Source: Mongoliitalea lutea (GTDB lineage Bacteria; Bacteroidota; Bacteroidia; Cytophagales; Cyclobacteriaceae). Taken from it: a stretch of DNA of 64,000 nt. Both the position numbers and the translations under genes were made by a program. Below, piece by piece: positions 8,324 to 16,283 of the stretch (positions within the stretch are counted from its first letter, which is position 1; every line of letters starts with the position of its first letter). The DNA lies in NCBI RefSeq assembly GCF_014652135.1, contig NZ_BMYF01000018.1, forward strand, positions 1 through 64,000. The letters are read 5' to 3'. The notes under the pieces were generated by a model that was not told the origin of the DNA, made no database searches, and saw only the letters and a list, made by a program, of their open reading frames with translations.

Positions 8324-8738
8324 TTATTGTAGGTGTTTCATCTCTTTTTTACTAAGTTCTTTTGCTATGAGGTCCTGAGGGTGAGATACCTGAACCAACG
8401 GGTATGCTTGACTGCTGTAAAGTTCCTGATTATTGCCCCAAATTTTTACTGGAACCTGTACTTGGGAGATTTCACCTTTATCCTTGATCAGGATTAGTTC
8501 TTTTTAGTTTGGCGACAACATTTCTTCCCGGATTGGATAAAGCGATAACAGTTTTCCCTCCGGTGGAGGTTAAATTATTAAGTGTTGTAAAGTCAATCAC
8601 TACGGTGAAAGGAATGACATCCGGATTAATGGCATAGATGGTCACATTTCTGTCATTATCATACGCTGACTCAAATTTCAGTTGTGCAAATGCGTACGAA
8701 TGCATTAAAAATAAGATAACTACAAAAGAATGGCGCAT
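8324..8738 (-). pseudogene. small secreted protein split by a frameshift in an A5 run
   Basis: From the ATG at 8738 the frame encodes a signal peptide (MRHSFVVILFLMHSYAFAQ) and about 66 mature residues, and ends at a TAA at 8480-8478. The frame one base away continues without a stop to a TAA at 8326-8324 (GEISQVQVPVKIWGNNQELY and on). Removing one A from AAAAA at about 8499-8503 joins them into one protein of about 137 residues with a continuous strand-rich pattern. It could be a real mutation, homopolymer slippage used as a switch, or a read error. The ATG at 8840 would only add an N-terminal tail before the signal peptide. Function unknown. Confidence 0.55.
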
Positions 8739-8866
8739 ACTTGTTGATTGCTTTAGCTGGAGTTTGTTTTGGTTATTAAGTTGAAAATGCCTTGTTGAGG
8801 CGTGGAGAAATTTAGATTGAAATAAACTCTTTAGTTCCACAACAAATGTACCCTGATGAAACGGGG

Positions 8867-8922
8867 ATAAAAATACCCAAAATTGGGTATTTTTTGGTGG
8901 TTATGAGGGGGTTGGGGAAGTT
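8867..8922. repeat. palindromic intergenic repeat, copy 1
   Basis: Perfect 12-base arms AAAAATACCCAA / TTGGGTATTTTT around AA, followed by a conserved non-palindromic tail (GGTTATGAGG, then GTTGGGGAAGT). A second copy is at 12987-13043 with about 50 of 56 positions the same. It lies 14 bases past the stop of the 8939 gene and about 130 bases upstream of the small secreted gene starting at 8738. The conserved tail argues against a simple terminator. Confidence 0.75.
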
Positions 8923-8938
8923 ATACAAAATAGAAAAA

Positions 8939-9523
8939 TTACACCAACAAAAAGGTAACACTAAAATACCTTTTCCACTTTCCGTGTTCTTTTCTGTACA
9001 CAGCAAGATGAGGGCCTTCATATGATTGGTATAAGCATGCATAAGTAAACTCACGGAAAAATACTGGTTTTGAAAAACTTCTGTAGGTACGATATCCCCT
9101 CAGAGCTACATCAAATTCAACAATTTCAGGTTTTCCTATATGTGTGTAAAAGGCATTTATAATGCTATCATATCGACTTCTTTCGGAAGACAGGTTTATA
9201 CCATCAGGGAATAATTCTTTTCGAAATTTGTAAGGAGCGCTTCCTTCGGTGCAGATTCTTTCCGTTTCCTCTCGTGAAAAAACGTCTTTAATCAAAATTT
9301 TCTGCCTAAAATCACTTTCTAAATTCCAAATTCCTTCCACCGTACAGGAGTCAAGCCAAGGAATCTTCCAATCGGTTTCTGCGTCTTCAAATAGGAATAT
9401 TTCTTGACCCGAGGCTAATTCATTCTCAAAAACAGCGGCCATCAGTGCCTTGGTCTCTCTGTCTTCCTGTGAGATGCAACTGAACATACCGGTACAGATA
9501 AGTAAAATAATACAATATCTCAT
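8939..9523 (-). CDS. predicted lipoprotein, unknown function
   Basis: 194 residues. A short hydrophobic signal is followed by a lipobox ending at Cys16 (TGMFSC), so it is predicted to be lipid-anchored in the envelope. The mature part is acidic at first, then has a strand-helix mixture (IINAFYTHIGKPEIVEFD) and ends GKWKRYFSVTFLLV. No domain recognised. A frame on the same strand at 8812-9054 overlaps its 3' end and lacks coding character. It lies just upstream of palindromic repeat copy 1. Confidence 0.6.
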   Translation of the reverse strand: MRYCIILLICTGMFSCISQEDRETKALMAAVFENELASGQEIFLFEDAETDWKIPWLDSCTVEGIWNLESDFRQKILIKDVFSREETERICTEGSAPYKFRKELFPDGINLSSERSRYDSIINAFYTHIGKPEIVEFDVALRGYRTYRSFSKPVFFREFTYACLYQSYEGPHLAVYRKEHGKWKRYFSVTFLLV

Positions 9524-9656
9524 TGCTTGAGGTGGTTTTCAAGAATTCTTCTTGAAGTATAGAAGGTGGTAGGTTTTCGCTACGCACCTTCTTATCCAAA
9601 TCCCAACAATCTTCTTTTTTAGAACACGTTGGAAAATCAAATACTATATATAATGG

Positions 9657-9947
9657 TTATTCATAAGGGATTATTTTTGTTACTTTTCCATCACTTCCGA
9701 AAATTATTTCTATGCCCGATGATGCAGCAAATGGAGGCTGATAAAAGTAAAGAGAGTCTAATTGATTAAAGTATGAAATTCCTCGGGAATCAGGAAGCCC
9801 CATAATCCTAATTACTTCTGCTTTATCCATGCCTAATTCAAGCAATCTTGAATTAGTTACATTTTTGTAGGACTTATAAACTTTTGGCAGGTATAAAGCC
9901 AGCATGATAACCATTGCAAAGGGGATAATTATTAGTAGCTTTTTCAT
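9657..9947 (-). CDS. small membrane-anchored protein with a BamE/SmpA-like segment
   Basis: 96 residues from the ATG at 9947; an upstream ATG at 10019 would add a polar tail before the hydrophobic segment and overlap the next gene. One N-terminal membrane helix (LLIIIPFAMVIMLALYLP), then a short domain with LELGMDKAEVIRIMGLPDS, the pattern at the start of SmpA/OmlA (BamE-like) domains, where a helix precedes a Gly-Met/Pro turn. The resemblance is weak and short. It follows the 9979 gene and could be part of the same transcript. Role unknown. Confidence 0.5.
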   Translation of the reverse strand: MKKLLIIIPFAMVIMLALYLPKVYKSYKNVTNSRLLELGMDKAEVIRIMGLPDSRGISYFNQLDSLYFYQPPFAASSGIEIIFGSDGKVTKIIPYE

Positions 9948-9978
9948 TCTGTACTTCCCGTTCGGATTATGAAGTTTT

Positions 9979-10449
9979 TTATTCTTCGGCTCCTGTATGG
10001 ATATTGATTTGGTAAGCAATGATGGTAAATCCTAAAATAAATCTGTCAGCATGAAGGTATTCGTCTTGAAAGATCATAAAAAACGAGGCCTTGTCTTTAA
10101 TAGCAAAGTTTGCCCAATCCTCGTAACTCAAGTCTTTATCATAAATAAGCTTCATTTCCGATAACTCCTTCCTTGAATAGTGCCTTGTCTGATGCCCTTG
10201 AAATGGGAGATGTGCAAGGTATAGAAAGAATGATGGGTGGTTAAAATTATCTCTATAAATCCTGATTTCTTCGGCTCTTGCATTCTCAGGAACATTGTAT
10301 TTACCTTCTTCCTGAAAGAATTTTGTATTTGCTCCGTACCTGTCCATCAGTATAATGTACATATCGGAATTCAGATCTGAGCTGTTACGAGATGAGGAAT
10401 TAATTCCCCAAATACAGATCACAGTTAGGATAATGGATAAAATTTTCAT
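9979..10449 (-). CDS. secreted hypothetical protein
   Basis: 156 residues from the ATG at 10449, with a signal peptide ([15 protein letters not shown]). The start overlaps the stop of the 10446-10640 gene as ATGA, so the two are coupled. The mature part contains aromatic-rich strands (SFFLYLAHLPF, FFMIFQDEYLH). No domain recognised. The ATG three codons further upstream (10458) is less consistent with the overlap. Confidence 0.5.
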   Translation of the reverse strand: MKILSIILTVICIWGINSSSRNSSDLNSDMYIILMDRYGANTKFFQEEGKYNVPENARAEEIRIYRDNFNHPSFFLYLAHLPFQGHQTRHYSRKELSEMKLIYDKDLSYEDWANFAIKDKASFFMIFQDEYLHADRFILGFTIIAYQINIHTGAEE

Positions 10450-10640
10450 TGTGAGCAAGATTTACTCCCTAAGGCTCTAATCAACATTTTTGCTTCATTG
10501 TATTTCTCATATTCACTTTTCAAGGGTGGCGGTAGTTTCATGTTTTTCATCAGTTGAAATGCAATGGTACCATCCAATCCTTCCCATGCTAAAGATTTAT
10601 AGAAGCCATTTATAAGTAAGTCCCTCCCGAAAGCCTTCAT
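10446..10640 (-). CDS. small hypothetical protein
   Basis: 64 residues, no signal peptide or motif. It looks like a helical segment (FGRDLLINGFYKSLAWEGLDGTIAFQ). Support comes from its position: 25 bases after the 10666 gene on the same strand and an ATGA overlap with the next gene. It could be the surviving part of a longer protein; the N-terminus begins abruptly with a folded-looking helix. Confidence 0.4.
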   Translation of the reverse strand: MKAFGRDLLINGFYKSLAWEGLDGTIAFQLMKNMKLPPPLKSEYEKYNEAKMLIRALGSKSCSQ

Positions 10641-10665
10641 AGACTTGGCGGGAGGGCATTACCAA

Positions 10666-11223
10666 TTAGTTATCGTCGACCGCTAGATTTAATTGGATAA
10701 ATACCTCACATAGTTTTTGCCATTCATTCTGTTGATTTTTTTGAAGGATAATGATCATTTCTATATATCCGTGGACAACTTGAATAAGGGCTAAATCTCC
10801 TTGAATTAAAGGAGCTGAAACTTGGTAAACGCTATTAATTAGCCGCTGATCTACTAATTCTATAGATTTATTCTTCAGATTTTCTTTCTGTATTTCATAA
10901 GACTTCCCAATAATTGAACTTTGAAAAATTAATTTCTCGAAATCTTCCGAGTCCAAATATTCCCATAATTCAGATTTCGCAAACGTTGGAATATCTTCCC
11001 GTCCCAATGCACAAAATCCCCCATCAAGGGTAAAGTATTCATTAGTTAAGAAATGACTTAAATGAAGTGGGAAACTTGTATATCTTGCGAGGGTAATCTC
11101 AGTATTTCCATGAAATAATAAATTTAGTATTGCATACTGCTCTTTGCTTAATTTTGGCATTTCTTCCTGCTGTGCCTGTAGCGTTATGGGAAGAAGAAAG
11201 AGGATGATCGCTAGTTTTTTCAT
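10666..11223 (-). CDS. secreted hypothetical protein
   Basis: 185 residues with a signal peptide (1-17, ITLQAQ). The mature part is alpha/beta with a Cys pair far apart and a strand-rich C-terminus (LALIQVVHGYIEMIIIL). No family recognised. The start is 5 bases after the stop of the HExxH lipoprotein gene (11229), so the two are almost certainly cotranscribed; it may be a partner or inhibitor of that enzyme, which is inference from position only. Confidence 0.6.
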   Translation of the reverse strand: MKKLAIILFLLPITLQAQQEEMPKLSKEQYAILNLLFHGNTEITLARYTSFPLHLSHFLTNEYFTLDGGFCALGREDIPTFAKSELWEYLDSEDFEKLIFQSSIIGKSYEIQKENLKNKSIELVDQRLINSVYQVSAPLIQGDLALIQVVHGYIEMIIILQKNQQNEWQKLCEVFIQLNLAVDDN

Positions 11224-11228
11224 CGTGT

Positions 11229-12864
11229 TTATTTTTTACAACGTTTTCCTTTAGCATTGGAATTACCTAGTGCTTCATTTGCGATAATTTCTAGAAATTC
11301 AACAAGTCTGTTGCCCGCTAGGTCTTTAAATGCTTGATTTGGTTCTTTGGTGTCGTAATCAACTAAACCAGCAAATGCCATAGCATAGTAGTAGTCAAAG
11401 TTTAAATTCCCCCTGGTTTCCCCATAGTTTTTATCCCAATTCCACAAAGAGACGGCCATTCCTAAAACATATTGCCTCATTAATTCGTGGTGTGCATTTG
11501 GAAGATTGAATATGTTATTTTCTTTTGCGAAATTATCTAAGCCTTCAGCAAAATTAGTATTAGTTTTAGCCATGTATAAGAAATATGCATGAACATTTTC
11601 ATGAATTATGGTACGAGCAATTGATAATTGAGTAGCGGAATTTAAGTAGCTATCGTTTAATGTGACTGTTATTGTGCCGTTGATGTTTGTTGTTAATCCA
11701 TTTCCGTTTATTTTTCCGTTATTGATTTCATACGGGATTTTGCTGGCATCTTCAAACATTTTCATAATTGTCCCATTTAAGTTACCTACAATTGGTGGGA
11801 TTCTAAAGTCATTATCATAGTTGCGTAAAGTTTCTATAAAGATTTGGCTAGCGCATGGATTAGTAAGTTTATTTGTTACTTTTGGGCGCATTAGTACAGG
11901 CACCCTTGTTTCTGTATTCCCTGAATCCCCGATTGTGCCTATTGCACCTCCACCACCCGATCCTGGGTAATTATAAATAGGATCTACGCCACCTAAGGAA
12001 GGTCCAGCTCCCGAACTTACAGTACATTCCGTGACATATCGGTATTCTGTTTCTCCTTGTGTAACATGGCAGTTATTAGCGCCTGCACATACGATGTTGT
12101 GGATTACAATGGTAATTCTGTACCGTTGGCATGATACTAAGTGGTTGATAGAAGGGTCTTTTTTCGAACTGTTTTCTAAGGAGCTAGCAATATCTGGATG
12201 CCGTGTCGTTAGTATCTGCCCATCCTCTATGCCGAATCCTACAAAAAACCGTTCGTCATAGGTCCAAATATCCAAAGTTCCGCTCCAGTCTGCCGGGATC
12301 TTATTGTAGTATATCTCTTGGAAATCTTTGATATCCTGCTCCGCAGAAGGATAGTATCGCGCTATCAAGGGCATGTAAAAGGTTCCGTTTACACTGGGGC
12401 TTTCCACAAATAGGATGTTTTGGATGATAGATGTTCCATGTGCTTCTACGTTTAAGGAGTTCATGACATCGCTTGGGAGAAAGACTTCGGCATTTTTCAA
12501 TGGGATTTCATACACCTTGCGACCATCCTCGAAATAGCAGGAGTGGAATTTACTCCAGTCAGGGTCTTTTTCGAAGAAGGGCATCCGAAGCTCCCCGGAA
12601 TCTTCTCTGTAAGTATCGTTCCCTGTCTTTTCAGGGATCCATGTTTCTTTTCTTTGTTCAAACCACTGCTTCACTTGAAGTATTTCTCCTTTGTCAGGGT
12701 TCTGGATTTCCGCCAGTTTTTCCTGCTCTTCAAGACAGGACGAGGCAAATAAACCTAGTCCTAGGAGTAAAGCAAACGAAACAGCTTTGTTTGCAACCTT
12801 ACTTTTGCAAAGATAAACTAAGTCTGTAAGGTTAAAGGGGGGGGGTAAATTTAAAGTTTCTCAT
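11229..12864 (-). CDS. HExxH metallopeptidase-like lipoprotein, start out of frame through a G9 tract
   Basis: The coding frame is open from 12860 to 11229. It encodes a lipoprotein signal (FALLLGLGLFASSC, Cys codon about 12730), a strand-rich N-terminal half, a Gly/Ser/Pro-rich hinge (about 11930-12010), and a C-terminal domain with the zinc-protease signature HENVH (codons at 11603-11589) in a helix IIHENVHAYFLY. No ATG, GTG or TTG precedes the signal peptide in this frame; the first usable one is a GTG at 12674, which would drop the signal. An ATG at 12864 lies one base out of frame. The intervening nine C (minus strand, 12845-12837) need to be eight or eleven to join the ATG to the signal peptide. 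Substrate unknown. Confidence 0.65.
12837..12845 (-). repeat. mononucleotide G9/C9 tract, candidate phase-variation switch
   Basis: Nine G on the plus strand, 17 bases inside the putative reading frame after the ATG at 12864. Length 9 leads to a TAA a few codons later; length 8 or 11 gives an in-frame lipoprotein precursor starting MRNFKF. Tracts of this length slip in many phase-variable surface genes. Confidence 0.65.
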
Positions 12865-13220
12865 AATGATTGGTTGGTAAAATGAAAAGCGTAATTGTTG
12901 TAATGAGCGCAGCTTTGAAGCGGATGATTTTAATCATCGTTTTTATTCTGCAACTCATTCAATAAAAGTAACCATGGGAATTGAGAATAAAAATACCCAA
13001 AATTGGGTATTTTTTTGCTGGTTATGAGGATGTTGGGGAAGTGATTTATTCTCCTCGTTTACTCGGGTTTACAAGCAGCTTTACACTTGTCGAGCAGATA
13101 CAAGTAATACATTTTTCAGCAACCGGTAAAAAGAATAAAACTAGATTAATGAAAATGTTAGTCCAACAAGCCATTGCTAGTTTGCTGATTTCTGACTAAT
13201 AAGTAAACTTGATCAATCCT
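12865..13220. other. intergenic region with palindromic repeat copy 2
   Basis: No supported gene in 356 bases. Apart from the repeat at 12987-13043, there is a short hairpin-like GATGATTTTAATCATC (12925-12940). The plus-strand frame at 12981-13199 runs through the repeat and has no coding character. Probably the regulatory region of the lipoprotein gene on the minus strand. Confidence 0.5.
12987..13043. repeat. palindromic intergenic repeat, copy 2
   Basis: Same 12-base arms and AA centre as copy 1 (8867-8922), followed by the same tail GGTTATGAGG then GTTGGGGAAGT. It lies about 125 bases upstream of the ATG of the G9-tract lipoprotein gene. In both copies the repeat has the same orientation relative to the downstream minus-strand secreted-protein gene. 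Confidence 0.75.
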
Positions 13221-13792
13221 TCATCCAAGGTATAGTTGACACCTATTATTGTTTATAAGAAGATTTTTATCCTTGCTGTAGGCATGCCTTCCCTCCCAAG
13301 CCATACCTTCAAGAAGGGGTACGGTTGCTTGCTTACTATCAAGAGAAGGAAAGGAACCTGTTCGGCTGATTTCTTCACCTTCTTTGGAAAAAGTCAGTAA
13401 GTGGCTGTCTTGGGTGTAAGTCATGGCAACCATTTCCTGATTCTTGAGATGAAATACAGGAAACATAAAATCAGCTGTTGCCGGTGTTTTAACAATGGTT
13501 TTTGGGCTAAGGATTTTATTTTCAAGTGCTTGATAGAGCTCGTAAAAAATTATTTTTCTTTGACTGGGGTCGTATACATAAAATGATTTGTCCTGTTTGT
13601 CTACTTGTAAAAATACCGGGCTGAGCATTTCCTCCGGACCTGTGCCAAATTCAATTCCTGATGTGATGAATGATAAGTCTTTCCAATCATATATAGAGAT
13701 AACATGACCTGTTCGGGCATTTAACACAAGTAAGTAGTCATCCAAAGATTCAACCAAATAGGAGTAATCAACATTTTTTCCTCGGCAAAAAC
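13221..13792 (-). pseudogene. fragment of a BF3164/TolB-like beta-propeller lipoprotein
   Basis: About 180 residues of beta-propeller character (LLVLNARTGHVISIYDWKD, then FGTGPEEMLSP, in the style of the 6-bladed BF3164 family where GxGPGEF is usual). No ATG opens the frame: the frame runs back into the 3' end of xerD, with only a TTG near 13757. No signal peptide or lipobox is present, and the C-terminus is cut, since the neighbouring frame continues with YTLDEGLIKFTY. Full-length relatives are about 330-380 residues. I read it as a piece truncated at the xerD junction. The family match is moderate. Confidence 0.5.
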
Positions 13793-14676
13793 TCTTGTAA
13801 TACTTGCCTCAAATAATCTCGGTCCAGATGGGTGTAGATTTCTGTGGTTGTAATGCTTTCGTGACCGAGCATTTCCTGCACGGCACGTAAATCGGCTCCT
13901 CCTTCGACTAGGTGAGTGGCAAAACTGTGGCGAAAGGTGTGAGGGCTCACATTTTTCTCCAAACCAATAGCCTCTACCTGTTTTTTGATAATCAAAAATA
14001 CCATCACTCGGGTGAGTTTTTTTCCTCGGCGGTTTAAGAATACGTATTGCTCATGCCCTTTCACCAGTGGCATATGTACTCGTATTTCTTCCAGATAAAT
14101 TTGCAAATACTTCAAAGCGTCTTGTCCCACAGGTACCAGACGCTCCTTATTTCCTTTGCCGATAATCCTAAGAAATCTTGCATCGGCATATACATGGGAG
14201 AGTTTGAGCTCAACGAGTTCGGATACTCTCAGTCCCGAACTGTATAGCATCTCCAACATGGCTCGATTGCGATGTCCCTCAGGGCTACCTAATGGGATGC
14301 TCTCTAAGATGGATTGGATTTCATGAAAGCTGAGGGTATCGGGTAGTTTTCTTCCTAGTTTGGGGGTTTCCAGTAGCTGGGCCGGGTCTTCTGTAATCAG
14401 GTCCTCATACATCAAAAACCGAAAAAAGGCCTTGATCCCCGACACAATACGTGCTTGGGTATAAGCTGAGATTTCCAAAGCTGCCAAACTATTGACAAAA
14501 CTTCGAAGATGGGGTAATTGAGTTTGTAATGGCGGGGTGTCGGAAAACTGCTGCTCCATGTACCGCTGTAACTTCTCCATATCCTGCAGGTAGGCGAGAA
14601 TGGAGTTTTCGCTTAGAGAGCGTTCTAATTTGAGGTAATGCTGAAAACGTTTGGTTAGATTTTCCCAGGAAAGCAT
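13768..14676 (-). CDS. xerD: site-specific tyrosine recombinase XerD
   Basis: 302 residues from the ATG at 14676 (MLSWENLTKRF); an upstream ATG at 14703 gives a hydrophobic tail not expected in the family. N-terminal SAM-like core-binding domain (1-100), then the catalytic domain with all expected residues: R150 (SGLRVSE), K174 (IIGKGNKER), H246 and R249 (HTFRHSF), H272 (LGHES), Y281. With XerC it resolves chromosome dimers at dif, switched on by FtsK gamma. It is divergent from aroQ, a common arrangement in Bacteroidota. Not an integron integrase: the extra helix of IntI is absent. Confidence 0.93.
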   Translation of the reverse strand: MLSWENLTKRFQHYLKLERSLSENSILAYLQDMEKLQRYMEQQFSDTPPLQTQLPHLRSFVNSLAALEISAYTQARIVSGIKAFFRFLMYEDLITEDPAQLLETPKLGRKLPDTLSFHEIQSILESIPLGSPEGHRNRAMLEMLYSSGLRVSELVELKLSHVYADARFLRIIGKGNKERLVPVGQDALKYLQIYLEEIRVHMPLVKGHEQYVFLNRRGKKLTRVMVFLIIKKQVEAIGLEKNVSPHTFRHSFATHLVEGGADLRAVQEMLGHESITTTEIYTHLDRDYLRQVLQEFLPRKKC

Positions 14677-14740
14677 GGCTTGTATAAAGATTAAAATTGG
14701 CAAGTAATCACAGAAAAAGCAAAGGAACTTTAGAGGATAT

Positions 14741-14772
14741 TTTGGGCATGCACCAAATTACTGATACTTTTG
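14741..14772 (+). promoter_or_regulatory. Bacteroidota-type promoter for aroQ-serC-marC
   Basis: -33 TTTG (14741-14744), 20-base spacer, -7 TACTTTTG (14765-14772). Both boxes match the phylum consensus; predicted transcription start near 14779, about 22 bases before the TTG start. Confidence 0.7.
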
Positions 14773-14800
14773 GGTATTCAAACCACTAAACCAGATTCCT

Positions 14801-15223
14801 TTGAAAATCATCATCATCAACGGTCCAAACCTCAACCTGCTGGGCAAGCGGGAACCGGGAATATATGGCAGTCAATCCTTTGAGGAGTTTTTTAAGCAAT
14901 TGCAGCAGCAATTTCCTCAGCTTGAGCTTCATTACTACCAATCCAATGTGGAGGGAGAACTCATCAACAAAATCCATGAAGTAGGTTTTTCCTTTGATGG
15001 GATATTGTTGAATGCTGGAGGATATACGCACACATCGGTGGCCATCTCGGATGCGATTGCGGCAGTGCAAACGCCGACGGTAGAGGTGCATATTTCTAAT
15101 ATCTACAAGCGGGAAGAGTTTCGTCATAAAAGCATCATCTCCCAAGCTTGCGTAGGGATGATCTCAGGTTTGGGCTTGAAAGGATACGCATTAGGAATCC
15201 ATTATTTTATCACACACTCATGA
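14801..15223 (+). CDS. aroQ: 3-dehydroquinate dehydratase, type II
   Basis: 140 residues starting at a TTG (14801), supported by the family N-terminus KIIIINGPNLNLLG at the very start and by the promoter 29 bases upstream. Seen: the flexible lid with Arg and Tyr (GKREPGIYGSQSFEEF), NAGGYTHTSVAISDAI, and the late VEVHISNIYKREEFRHKS with its conserved His. It removes water from 3-dehydroquinate in the shikimate pathway as a dodecamer in the cytosol. The stop overlaps the serC start (ATGA), so the two are coupled. Confidence 0.95.
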   Translation: MKIIIINGPNLNLLGKREPGIYGSQSFEEFFKQLQQQFPQLELHYYQSNVEGELINKIHEVGFSFDGILLNAGGYTHTSVAISDAIAAVQTPTVEVHISNIYKREEFRHKSIISQACVGMISGLGLKGYALGIHYFITHS

Positions 15224-16278
15224 AAATCACATTTGCTCCAGGACCGTCCAAAGTGTACGATGGACTACCTCAATATATGCAAGATGCATACCAACAAGGC
15301 ATCTTAAGTGCTAATCACCGTTCTCCTGTTTTTATGGACCTATACCAAGAAGTAGAGCAGTTGATGCGGGAAAAATTGCACGTGCCCGCTGATTTTAAAT
15401 TATTGTTCACTTCTTCTGCTACAGAAAACTGGGAAATCATTTCTCAGTCCATCGTACAGGAAGCCAGCTTCCATGTGTATTCGGGTTCGTTTGGAAAAAA
15501 ATGGTTCGATTATGCCAAGCATATTGTGCCTGCTACCCAAGGACTCAAGTTGGATGCCAACGAGGTGATAGATGTCGCGTCTCTGAACATTGGCAATACC
15601 TGTGACGTCATCTGCCTGACTCAAAATGAAACCTCCAATGCTACCCAAGTCAGAAATGAATACCTGGCTGCGGTGGCTGCAAAATATCCTGAGAAATTGA
15701 TTGCTGTGGACACCACATCATCCATGGGGGGCATTGCGTTGGATTGGCAGTACGGAGATATTTGGTACGCATCGGTTCAGAAGTGTTTTGGTTTGCCCGC
15801 AGGTTTGGGGATCCTATTACTTTCCCCAAGAGCCATTGCCAAGGTCAAGGAAAAAGGGGAGTCGGGAAGGTACAACAGCCTTTCGTTTATGCTGGAAAAT
15901 GCTGTCAATTATCAGACCCATTATACGCCGAATGTATTTGGGATTTATTTGCTCAAAAGAGTCTTGCAGGGCATGCCTGAGATACAGCTAGTCGATAAAA
16001 AAATCAAGGAGCGTATGCGTGCCTTGGAAGACTGCATTGCCAATACCACGCAGATGCGCATGCTGATTACCAACGAACAAGCCAGAAGTAGCACGGTCAT
16101 GGGAGTGACTGCCAAGGAAGATTTTATCGCTTCTATCAAAAAAGCAGCCGAAAAAGTGGGAATGCAACTCGGAGGAGGTTATGGTCCTTTGAAAGCGACA
16201 AGCTTCCGAATTGCCAATTTTCCTGCGATTACGGATGAGGAGTTTAACAGATTATTGGATTTCCTTAAAAACTACTGA
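15220..16278 (+). CDS. serC: phosphoserine aminotransferase
   Basis: 352 residues from the ATG at 15220, inside the aroQ stop; the frame is open 24 codons further but the family begins with KITFAPGPSKV. Class V aminotransferase fold with the PLP lysine K188 in YASVQKCFGLPAG. Converts 3-phosphohydroxypyruvate and glutamate to phosphoserine in serine synthesis, also usable in B6 synthesis. Cotranscribed with aroQ and marC (5-base gap). Many Cytophagales have this short class V form, which differs from the E. coli protein in sequence. Confidence 0.9.
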   Translation: MKITFAPGPSKVYDGLPQYMQDAYQQGILSANHRSPVFMDLYQEVEQLMREKLHVPADFKLLFTSSATENWEIISQSIVQEASFHVYSGSFGKKWFDYAKHIVPATQGLKLDANEVIDVASLNIGNTCDVICLTQNETSNATQVRNEYLAAVAAKYPEKLIAVDTTSSMGGIALDWQYGDIWYASVQKCFGLPAGLGILLLSPRAIAKVKEKGESGRYNSLSFMLENAVNYQTHYTPNVFGIYLLKRVLQGMPEIQLVDKKIKERMRALEDCIANTTQMRMLITNEQARSSTVMGVTAKEDFIASIKKAAEKVGMQLGGGYGPLKATSFRIANFPAITDEEFNRLLDFLKNY

Positions 16279-16283
16279 CAGCC

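Noticed and set aside
8812-9054. minus-strand frame crossing palindromic repeat copy 1
   Set aside because: Overlaps the 3' end of the lipoprotein gene and includes the repeat; no coding signal.
13768-14676. XerD as the integrase of the cassette array
   Set aside because: It lacks the extra helix of IntI, is the conserved chromosomal recombinase divergent from aroQ, and lies 12 kb from the array.
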